Below are positions 22,121 to 28,858 of a DNA stretch of 29,594 nucleotides, piece by piece; position 1 is the stretch's first letter, and each line of letters starts with the position of its first letter. The notes beneath the pieces are model-generated. The model saw only the letters and a program-made list of their open reading frames with translations. It had not been told where the DNA came from and ran no database searches. The stretch lies in IMG/VR virus record IMGVR_UViG_3300032087_005880, positions 1-29,594 of that record; one strand, 5' to 3'. Origin of the DNA: a virus. A program made the translations under genes and the position numbers.

Positions 22121-22778
22121 TTTAGAAATTAAAGTTCCAAAAAATTGGAAAGGTGTTACACTTAGAAAATATCTTGAGTTAATTAGAGATATGGAAGTGT
22201 ACAAAGATACACCTGAGGCAATAGATGCAGCCTTATTTCATCACTTAGGTGGTGTTGACCCAAAGTATGTATCTAAGTTAGATATATCCATATATACAGA
22301 TATACGAGATAAGTATTACGAATTGATGAAGATACAAGACATGGATTTGACTCGTAGATTTTATCACAAAGGAATTCAGTATGGTTTCGAACCTAACTTA
22401 TCTGAGATGGCATATGGTGCGTATGTGGATTTACAAAAGTATGAAGAAGTAAAGATTGATGAGAATTGGTCAGAGATTATGTCTATACTATATAGACCTG
22501 TAACTAATACTATTGGAGAACTATATGAAATCGAACCATATAGTGCAAAGATTGATAAGGAGTTATTCTTAGATGTAGATATGGAGATTCACTTCGGTAC
22601 ATTGTTTTTTTTTCTTCATACCTTAACGGACTTACTGAAAGATACCCAGAACTCTTTGAAGCAGACACTCCTGAAGCAGGTGCACAAGTACAATACAACT
22701 TTAATAAAAAATGGAGTGCATACTCCGCAATTTATCAATTATCTAAAGGGAACATCCTTACCTTTGATGAAGTCTTGA
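22104..22778 (+). CDS. Tail-assembly-type protein, zero-frame product
   Basis: The 224-residue zero-frame product starts with an N-terminal domain (about 1-165: KVPKNWKGVTLRKYLELIRD, then YGFEPNLSEMAYGAYVDLQK, then ILYRPVTNTIGELYEIEPYS). The domain is helical with short strands. After the run of nine T (22605-22613) the zero frame continues with a Leu/His/Thr-rich, unconvincing stretch (LHTLTDLLKDTQNSLKQ) until TAA-class stop at 22776-22778. The -1 frame after the same T run gives a much more protein-like continuation to 22882. The zero-frame tail is probably not the main functional form. The gene probably belongs to tail assembly, inferred from the frameshift pattern of tail chaperones, although the tape measure is not adjacent. 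Confidence 0.65.
   Translation: MAKKIDLEIKVPKNWKGVTLRKYLELIRDMEVYKDTPEAIDAALFHHLGGVDPKYVSKLDISIYTDIRDKYYELMKIQDMDLTRRFYHKGIQYGFEPNLSEMAYGAYVDLQKYEEVKIDENWSEIMSILYRPVTNTIGELYEIEPYSAKIDKELFLDVDMEIHFGTLFFFLHTLTDLLKDTQNSLKQTLLKQVHKYNTTLIKNGVHTPQFINYLKGTSLPLMKS
22605..22613 (+). promoter_or_regulatory. T9 slippery site for -1 frameshift
   Basis: Nine T residues occur where the zero-frame codons are 22605-22607, 22608-22610 and 22611-22613. The last seven bases, T TTT TTT (22607-22613), fit the slippery heptamer X XXY YYZ in the right frame. A slip back by one base lets both tRNAs re-pair and moves translation to the frame that reads SSYLNGLTERYPELFE. A sequencing error of one missing T would give the same picture. 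Confidence 0.72.
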
Positions 22779-22882
22779 GATTGCCATTAGAAAAATGTTT
22801 ATTATTCTTGGCATTTGAAAGTGATAAAGGAAAAATGGAAAATATGGTGCATAAGGAGATGATGAAGAAATTCCAAAGGTAG
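22607..22882 (+). CDS. C-terminal extension of 22104 reached by -1 frameshift
   Basis: From 22613 the -1 frame encodes 89 residues up to TAG at 22880-22882, giving a 259-residue fusion with the upstream domain. The segment has a well-formed helical pattern: NGLTERYPELFEADTPEAG, then NKKWSAYSAIYQLSKGNILT and FDEVLRLPLEKCLLFLAFES, and ends with a charged helix. The pattern W.AY..IYxLAxGDI...DEV...P...CLxFLxFExDK is familiar to me from phage proteins, which the zero-frame alternative is not. It has no ATG near its beginning. The fusion is therefore the likely full-length protein and the shorter form a second product, as with tail chaperones. Confidence 0.7.
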   Translation, partial: FFSSYLNGLTERYPELFEADTPEAGAQVQYNFNKKWSAYSAIYQLSKGNILTFDEVLRLPLEKCLLFLAFESDKGKMENMVHKEMMKKFQR

Positions 22883-22926
22883 TTGTCATACAATTTACCT
22901 ATTCTTTGTTAAATATAAAAAATACT

Positions 22927-23106
22927 ATGAGATTAAAGACCATTACATTACCAAAACCAAAGGTAGAACCAACAAAGTCTTACAGTTCTCCTAAAAAAAG
23001 TAGAAGAGGGTGTTTATGTCCAAAAGGAAATAAATATTCAGTTAAGTGTTGTAATGGTGATATGCAGGCTCAAGGAATTGGACTAATCTATAAAAAGGAA
23101 AAGTAA
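22927..23106 (+). CDS. Cys-motif miniprotein A (RGCLCP...CC...QGIG)
   Basis: The 59-residue protein starts at ATG 22927; a longer frame back to a TTG at 22906 has a poorer start. It has a basic, Pro-rich N-terminus and then the motif RRGCLCPKGNKYSVKCCNG (27-45), followed by QAQGIG. Cys residues at 29, 31, 41 and 42 form C-x-C-x9-C-C. The next gene has the same motif with the same spacing. The four Cys may bind a metal ion or form a disulfide-rich knot. The stop overlaps the next start by one base. The pair directly precedes the collagen-like fibre, so a fibre or tail attachment role is possible. Confidence 0.65.
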   Translation: MRLKTITLPKPKVEPTKSYSSPKKSRRGCLCPKGNKYSVKCCNGDMQAQGIGLIYKKEK

Positions 23107-23336
23107 TGGGTAGACTAAGACCAGATAAATGGAGTGGAGTATATCTTGGAGAGACAAGAGGTAGAGCAATTCCAAGAAGAGGTAAACGAGGATGTTTATG
23201 TCCTGATGAGAATAGATACTCTCGTTCATGTTGTAAAGGTGCATTGATTGGACAAGGAATTGGTCAAACCGAAGTACCTGGTGGACAAAGAAGAGGTGCA
23301 TTCTCAAGTGGATTCTCAAATGGATTTGATATATAA
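23106..23336 (+). CDS. Cys-motif miniprotein B (paralogue of 22927)
   Basis: The 76-residue protein has the same core as its neighbour: KRGCLCPDENRYSRSCCKG (27-45) then GQGIG, with Cys 30, 32, 42 and 43 in the same C-x-C-x9-C-C spacing. N-terminal and C-terminal ends differ; the C-terminus is Gly/Arg-rich and ends FSSGFSNGFDI. Tandem paralogues with a 1-base overlap point to duplication. Both are strongly basic. The shared QGIG after the Cys block is part of the conserved unit. No described family could be assigned. The fibre gene starts 14 bases downstream. Confidence 0.68.
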   Translation: MGRLRPDKWSGVYLGETRGRAIPRRGKRGCLCPDENRYSRSCCKGALIGQGIGQTEVPGGQRRGAFSSGFSNGFDI

Positions 23337-23350
23337 AAAGATTTAACTAA

Positions 23351-26300
23351 ATGGCACAACAAAGTAAACAACAATTAGAAAATACTAATCAGAGTAATTT
23401 CCCTAATAATAACACCAATTTTATTACGCCTGATAAGTTAAGAACTTTCAATACCGATATGATTGATTCATTGGTAGATGAAAACTCTTACAATATCGAT
23501 TCAGGTTCATGGAATGCTACTGATGTATCCTTACAAGGACAAATTAATGCACTCGTAGTAAGTGGAAGTGGTGTATCCATTGAAGATGAGGGTGTAAACC
23601 AAGGAGTTGCAACAACTCTTAACTTTAGTGGTAGTGGTGTTACTGCAACAATCGATAATGGTACAGCAAATGTTGTAATTCCAACTATTGCAGGTCCTGC
23701 CGGTACAAGTGGAACAAGTGGTACTGCTGGTACTGCCGGTTCATCGGGTATAGATGGTACTAATGGTACTGCAGGAACCTCTGGTGTTGATGGAGCCGAT
23801 GGTTCTTCTGGCACGAGTGGTACAAGTGGTAGTAGTGGAGTTGATGGAACTAGCGGTAGTAGTGGAACAAGTGGACAAGATGGAACAAGTGGAAGTTCTG
23901 GTAGTTCAGGCTCAAGTGGAGTAGATGGTACATCAGGCTCAAGTGGTTCATCGGGTTCAAGTGGTTCAAGTGGTATTGATGGAACGAGTGGTGTTGACGG
24001 AACGAGTGGCTCTTCTGGTTCAAGTGGAACATCAGGAGTTGATGGTACAAGTGGAAGTAGTGGTTCGAGTGGAACAAGTGGAGTAGATGGACAAGATGGT
24101 TCATCAGGCACTTCGGGCACATCTGGTTCTTCTGGTGTTGATGGTGCTGATGGTAGTAGTGGTACAAGTGGAACGAGTGGAAGTAGTGGAGTTGATGGAA
24201 CATCAGGTATCGATGGAACAAACGGAACTGCAGGAACGAGTGGAGTAGATGGAACGAGTGGTAGTTCTGGCACATCAGGTGTAGATGGTACTTCTGGCTC
24301 AAGTGGTACTTCAGGTGTAGACGGCACATCGGGTTCATCAGGAACATCTGGTGCTGATGGTACAAGTGGTATCGATGGTACTAATGGTACTGCAGGTACA
24401 AGTGGAGTTGACGGAACAAGTGGAAGTAGTGGTACATCGGGTATTGACGGAACGAGTGGTTCTTCGGGCACGAGTGGTGTTGATGGTTCAAGTGGGACAA
24501 GTGGACAAGATGGAACTTCAGGAGTAGATGGTTCGAGTGGAAGTAGTGGTACGAGTGGTACAAGTGGTATCGATGGTACTGCAACATTCCCTTATACTGG
24601 TTCTGCAATCTTTAGTGGAAGTGTAATCGTAACAGGTTCAATTTATTCTGATTCAGAAGCATTCCTAACTGCATCATGGGCTTATTCAGCTAGTTACGCA
24701 GAATTATCAGAAAATGCAACTGAATTATTTGTATCGGCTAGAAATGTTAGTGGTGATACTATACCTAAAGGTAAAGTAGTACATGCTAATGGAGTAACTG
24801 GAGAAAATCCAAATATAGTAACCGCATCTTATGATTCTTCAACTCAAATGCCAGCAATTGGTCTTACACAAACTCCTATTAACGCAAGTGCAGTAGGAGA
24901 TATAATCTTAACTGGTACAATAAAGGGAATCGATACATCTACCTTAACAGCAGGAGCTAACGTATATGTAGGGTTAAATGGAGCTCTTACTTCAACTAAA
25001 CCAACTGGTAGTGGTAACTTTATACAAAACATTGGTATTGCAACTAAAATAGATGCAATTGATGGAGAGTTAATTGTATTAGGTAGTGGTAGAAGTAACG
25101 ATTTACCAAACATCGCTGAAGGTAGTATTTGGGTAGGTGATTCTAATGCAGTTCCTACTGCAGTTACTACTTCTTCATTGAGTGTGGCAAGTGCAGTATC
25201 TTCATCTTACTCAACTACTGCCTCATACGCATTGACAACAGATGTTAGTGGATTCCCATTCACGGGTTCAGCACAAATTACAGGTTCACTTGGTGTAACT
25301 GGTTCAATCCAAGTACAAGCATTAGGAAGTACGGGTTCAGTAGTTACTACATTAACTGACTCTTATACGGGTACACCTGAAGCAAATAAAGTTGTAACAC
25401 TTTCACAATCTGAATACGATGGTATTGCAACACCTGATGACAATACTCTTTACATTATTAGTGGTTCGTTTATCACAGGTTCACAAGGACCACAAGGTGA
25501 TGCTGGTACAAGTGGTACGAGTGGAACAAGTGGAGTTAATGGAACAAGTGGAGTTGATGGTGCCGATGGTACATCAGGTGTAAACGGAACGAGTGGAGTA
25601 AATGGTACTTCGGGTGTAGATGGAGCAGATGGAACAAGTGGTGTCAATGGTACAAGTGGAACATCAGGAGTTAATGGAGACAATGGAACATCAGGTACTT
25701 CAGGAGTAAATGGAGATAACGGTACGAGTGGAACGAGTGGTGTCAATGGTACGAGTGGAACGAGTGGTGTCAATGGTGCTGCAGGGGATAATGGTACATC
25801 GGGTACAAGTGGACTAACGGGTACATCAGGTACAAGTGGTGTTAGTGCCGATGCATTCCCATTCACAGGTTCTGCACAAATTACTGGTTCTTTAGGAGTA
25901 ACTGGTTCTGCATTTAGTGAAATAGGAATAGATGTAATTGGAAGTATTACTGCTGATAGAATATACAATAGAGAATCAATCAATACCAATTCCCAATCAA
26001 CTTTTTATGGTTGGCAGGCAGGATTAAATGATGCATCATCTGGTTCTACTGCAATTGGATTTGGTGCAATGGGATTATCATCTGCTGCTAATACTGGTGG
26101 AAATAATACTGCATTAGGAGATTATGCTGTTAGAAATATTAATGGTGGTAGTAGTAATACTGGTATAGGTGCTAATTCATTACAATATGTAGATATTGGT
26201 ATTAGAAATACGGGAGTTGGACAAAGTGCACTAGCAGGAAACTATTTAACTTCATCAGTTGCATTTAATAACAATACTGCTATCGGTAGTTGGGCAGGTA

Positions 26301-26851
26301 GAAACCATACTGATAACAGTGGAACATATCACTTAACAAAAGCAGAAGGTTCAATCTTTATTGGTGCAGGTTCTCATGCAAAAGAAAATGATTCATACGA
26401 AGAAATCGTAATTGGTAGTGGTTCAAGAGGACATGGAGACTACACAGTAACAATAGGTAACTATCAAACATCAGGAAGTTATCATCATGGTAAATTACAC
26501 ATCTTAACGGGTAGTGTTGATGGTGGTATCGATGTAGATGGACCAGTAAATGGAAATGTAGTAAATATTGCAAGTGCTGCAACAATTAATATAGATTTAA
26601 GTAAAGGTACATTCTTTACTTCATCAATTGCAGGAACAACAACCGTAAACTTTACAAATATTACACCTGGTGTAACTGCAAACATCGAATTAGATACAAG
26701 TGGAACACCAGTATGTAACTTTGGTGCAATGGTTAAAGAACCTGCAGGTTCAGAGTATACTGCTTCTGCTGCAGGAAATATAGATATACTATCTGCAGTA
26801 TCATTCGATGGAACAACAGTATATGTAGTATCAAGTAACGAAATGAAATAA
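23351..26851 (+). CDS. Collagen-like tail fibre with beta-roll tip
   Basis: The 1166-residue protein begins with an attachment-like domain (1-110). Collagen-type Gly-x-y repeats follow at about 115-411, almost only with Thr, Ser, Asp, Val, Ala and Ile in x and y, and nearly no proline after GPAG. A beta domain at about 430-620 has NVSGDTIPKGKVVHANGVTG. Two further elements of the form FPFTGSAQITGSLGVTGS (about 634 and 835) flank a second collagen-like block (about 710-833). Near 880-1040 there are repeats of the type NTAIGSWAG, NTALGDYAV and NTGIGANSL, like the left-handed beta-roll of YadA heads. The protein should be a long trimeric fibre that binds the host surface. Its antisense strand is open for about 980 bases only because of the repeats. 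Confidence 0.85.
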   Translation: MAQQSKQQLENTNQSNFPNNNTNFITPDKLRTFNTDMIDSLVDENSYNIDSGSWNATDVSLQGQINALVVSGSGVSIEDEGVNQGVATTLNFSGSGVTATIDNGTANVVIPTIAGPAGTSGTSGTAGTAGSSGIDGTNGTAGTSGVDGADGSSGTSGTSGSSGVDGTSGSSGTSGQDGTSGSSGSSGSSGVDGTSGSSGSSGSSGSSGIDGTSGVDGTSGSSGSSGTSGVDGTSGSSGSSGTSGVDGQDGSSGTSGTSGSSGVDGADGSSGTSGTSGSSGVDGTSGIDGTNGTAGTSGVDGTSGSSGTSGVDGTSGSSGTSGVDGTSGSSGTSGADGTSGIDGTNGTAGTSGVDGTSGSSGTSGIDGTSGSSGTSGVDGSSGTSGQDGTSGVDGSSGSSGTSGTSGIDGTATFPYTGSAIFSGSVIVTGSIYSDSEAFLTASWAYSASYAELSENATELFVSARNVSGDTIPKGKVVHANGVTGENPNIVTASYDSSTQMPAIGLTQTPINASAVGDIILTGTIKGIDTSTLTAGANVYVGLNGALTSTKPTGSGNFIQNIGIATKIDAIDGELIVLGSGRSNDLPNIAEGSIWVGDSNAVPTAVTTSSLSVASAVSSSYSTTASYALTTDVSGFPFTGSAQITGSLGVTGSIQVQALGSTGSVVTTLTDSYTGTPEANKVVTLSQSEYDGIATPDDNTLYIISGSFITGSQGPQGDAGTSGTSGTSGVNGTSGVDGADGTSGVNGTSGVNGTSGVDGADGTSGVNGTSGTSGVNGDNGTSGTSGVNGDNGTSGTSGVNGTSGTSGVNGAAGDNGTSGTSGLTGTSGTSGVSADAFPFTGSAQITGSLGVTGSAFSEIGIDVIGSITADRIYNRESINTNSQSTFYGWQAGLNDASSGSTAIGFGAMGLSSAANTGGNNTALGDYAVRNINGGSSNTGIGANSLQYVDIGIRNTGVGQSALAGNYLTSSVAFNNNTAIGSWAGRNHTDNSGTYHLTKAEGSIFIGAGSHAKENDSYEEIVIGSGSRGHGDYTVTIGNYQTSGSYHHGKLHILTGSVDGGIDVDGPVNGNVVNIASAATINIDLSKGTFFTSSIAGTTTVNFTNITPGVTANIELDTSGTPVCNFGAMVKEPAGSEYTASAAGNIDILSAVSFDGTTVYVVSSNEMK

Positions 26852-26854
26852 GAT

Positions 26855-27571
26855 ATGCCATTATTTACACCAACAATGTTTTATAGACCGAGAGTTGTAG
26901 GACCAGTTTTACCAAACATTGACCAAACAAACTTATTAAGATGGTATGATGCAGATTTTGGTGCATCCTCATCTACTTGGGTAGACCAAACAGGTAATGA
27001 TGATGCAACAGTTAGTGGTCCAACTTATACAACAGGTGGTGGTGGATTCTACTATTATGACTTTCCTGGTGGTAGTGGTAATGAAATAGGTAACGCTGCA
27101 ACCTCTACATTGTCTTTATCTACAATGAGTATACAAATGTGGGTTAGACACGCTACAACAACGAATTCTAACTTTGCAGTTGTATCACAAAGAAGTGTTG
27201 TTGGTACTGCTGGTGTAAGATATTCAATGCACTTAAATCCAAGTAATAATAGAGTTGGTATTTATAATGGTAGTGGATTTACTGCTAATGTTATTACTAC
27301 TCAAAATTCAAATACTTGGTATTTCTTTGAATTTTTAATGTCTACTACACAAGTTGTTGTTTATAAAAACAATGTATCAGTTGGTACAATTACAAGAGGT
27401 ATAAACACAGGTGCAGGTGATGAGGCATTAGGTATTGGTACACCTAACTATGGATATACAACATATAGTGGTGAGTTTTGGAATGGAGATATTGCAATGT
27501 GTTTAATTTATAGTGGTAACACAAGACCAACGGGTAATTGGGATGCAACTAAATCAAGATTTGGATATTAA
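26855..27571 (+). CDS. LamG/concanavalin-like lectin protein A
   Basis: The 238-residue protein has a short N-terminal anchor (about 1-25), then a LamG-like beta sandwich: LLRWYDADFGASSSTWVDQT, MSIQMWVRHAT, WYFFEFLMSTTQVVVYKNN and ALGIGTPNYGYTTYSGEFWN, ending in an IAMCLIYSG strand pair. This is the common pattern of concanavalin A-like domains in phage fibres, which bind sugars on the host. It directly follows the fibre gene (3 bases) and overlaps the next small gene by one base. A second, different protein of the same type is at 27730. The exact sugar is unknown. Confidence 0.75.
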   Translation: MPLFTPTMFYRPRVVGPVLPNIDQTNLLRWYDADFGASSSTWVDQTGNDDATVSGPTYTTGGGGFYYYDFPGGSGNEIGNAATSTLSLSTMSIQMWVRHATTTNSNFAVVSQRSVVGTAGVRYSMHLNPSNNRVGIYNGSGFTANVITTQNSNTWYFFEFLMSTTQVVVYKNNVSVGTITRGINTGAGDEALGIGTPNYGYTTYSGEFWNGDIAMCLIYSGNTRPTGNWDATKSRFGY

Positions 27572-27726
27572 TGGAAAAATATATATTAGTAGATAGTAGT
27601 AATGTAGTAGTCGGTATCGTAGAAGGAACTTCGGTATTTGACTTATTAGATAGTGGTATAGAATTTTATGCATCATATCCACTAATTGATTCAGAACCTA
27701 ACATCGGAGATGTTTATAATCCATAA
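27571..27726 (+). CDS. 51-residue small protein between lectin genes
   Basis: ATG at 27571 overlaps the lectin A stop (TAATG), and the frame ends with TAA at 27724-27726. The peptide MEKYILVDSSNVVVGIVEG followed by FDLLDSGIEFY has the strand-turn-strand pattern seen in short phage proteins next to fibres, which often begin 'KYIIVDxNNVVVNI' and end in GDVYN. Its role could be fibre assembly. It is missed by length cut-offs but is supported by exact overlap and a tight 3-base gap to the next gene. Confidence 0.55.
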   Translation: MEKYILVDSSNVVVGIVEGTSVFDLLDSGIEFYASYPLIDSEPNIGDVYNP

Positions 27727-27729
27727 GAT

Positions 27730-28524
27730 ATGGCACAAACACAAAAAATATATTTAGGAAGTCACCTAATTGGTGATGTACGATATGGTAGTCATAAAAT
27801 CATAACAAGATATGCAGATGAGGGAGCAAGAGTTATTGATTCATCTACTGTATTATTCTTAGATTCTACTGATAGTAATTCTTATGGTGGTAGTGGAAAT
27901 ACTTGGTATGACTTATCACCAAGTGGAAATAATGTAGTTGGTGATGCAATTACTAACTATTGGAATTCTGCAAACTCAACTTTCCAATTTCCTGGCAGTA
28001 GTACTACCGATGATACGGCTTCGGCAACTGCTAATTCATCCTTTGATATATTTGATGGAGATTTTACAATACAATTTGTACAAACTATTGATGATGCAAA
28101 TAGTAGTGCACAACTAAACCTAACTGCACCATTTGGTTTAAGTTATTTTAATAGTAATCCTGGTTGGGGTATGTTAATCAATAGAGATAGTGGTGATGCA
28201 AATTATAAAAAATTATTCTTCTATCTAAATAACTCAGTAGTAGTATCTACTTCTACAATATTTACTAATTTACAAGATTTCTTTGTAATTCAAATTGTTA
28301 GAAGTGGTAGTGATATTACAATATACTCTGATTTAACTTCGGTAGGTACGGGTACAAGTTCTGCAAATGCTAATAACAACCTTGATTTAATAGTTGGTAA
28401 GGCAGGAGCAACTGCTTATCCAACAGATGGTAAATTGGCAAATCTTGCACTATATGATAGAGCATTAGATAGTGCAGAAAGACAAAAAAACTATGACTAC
28501 TTTGCAAGTCAGTTAGGGTTTTGA
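27730..28524 (+). CDS. LamG/concanavalin-like lectin protein B
   Basis: The 264-residue protein starts with a 35-residue anchor (KIYLGSHLIGDVRYGSHKI), then a LamG-like beta sandwich: STVLFLDSTDSNSYGGSGNT, WYDLSPSGNN, GDFTIQFVQTIDD, WGMLINRDSGDANYKK, DFFVIQIVRSGSDITIYSD and NLDLIVGKAG. It ends in a GKLANLALYDRALDSAERQK stretch, the typical closing strand and helix of LamG-type phage proteins. It probably binds a host glycan as a fibre-tip component. It differs from lectin A, so the phage may recognise two features. Confidence 0.78.
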   Translation: MAQTQKIYLGSHLIGDVRYGSHKIITRYADEGARVIDSSTVLFLDSTDSNSYGGSGNTWYDLSPSGNNVVGDAITNYWNSANSTFQFPGSSTTDDTASATANSSFDIFDGDFTIQFVQTIDDANSSAQLNLTAPFGLSYFNSNPGWGMLINRDSGDANYKKLFFYLNNSVVVSTSTIFTNLQDFFVIQIVRSGSDITIYSDLTSVGTGTSSANANNNLDLIVGKAGATAYPTDGKLANLALYDRALDSAERQKNYDYFASQLGF

Positions 28525-28566
28525 TAAAAAATAAAAATTAATTGTTAAAATAAAAAACTTAATATT

Positions 28567-28854
28567 ATGAGTGGTAAAATACAAAATCAACAATCATACA
28601 TCGAGAATGGTCAGTTTTCAGGCGGAGTATCTGTTTCTCCTGTTTCTGGTTCTACATTCGATGGATATAATGGAGATAATCCTCAGTTCGGATTTGTTGC
28701 TGGTGGATTATATGTTGGAGAAGTTGGAACATTGACTCTTAAAACAGTCGATAATTCAGTATTGTCTTTCACATCTGCATCAGGATTTATTCCTGGTCTT
28801 GTGGCAGCAGTATCATCTTCATCAACTGCAACTGATATACTTGCATTAAGATAA
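28567..28854 (+). CDS. Small beta-rich virion-associated protein
   Basis: The 95-residue protein has SGKIQNQQSYIENGQFSGGV, then GLYVGEVGTLTLKTVDNSVL and FTSASGFIPGLVAAVSSSST. The short repeated strand pattern with 'LYVG..G.lTLkTVD' and 'PGLV' is typical of small phage surface or decoration proteins with a compact beta fold. The leader carries GTTAAA at 28544-28549. It precedes the glycine-rich gene by 4 bases. It could decorate the capsid or the fibre tip. Confidence 0.5.
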   Translation: MSGKIQNQQSYIENGQFSGGVSVSPVSGSTFDGYNGDNPQFGFVAGGLYVGEVGTLTLKTVDNSVLSFTSASGFIPGLVAAVSSSSTATDILALR

Positions 28855-28858
28855 ACCT

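Noticed and set aside
22906-22926. Seven-codon upstream extension of miniprotein A from a TTG codon
   Set aside because: The ATG at 22927 is a better start, and the extension contains the GTTAAA leader motif.
23488-24471. A 327-codon minus-strand frame, very rich in Pro and Val, opposite the collagen-like fibre
   Set aside because: It is the complement of Gly-Thr-Ser codon repeats, which avoid stops in this frame by composition. The Pro-Leu-Val pattern simply mirrors the sense repeats, and a shorter one is found opposite the second repeat block (25450-25989).
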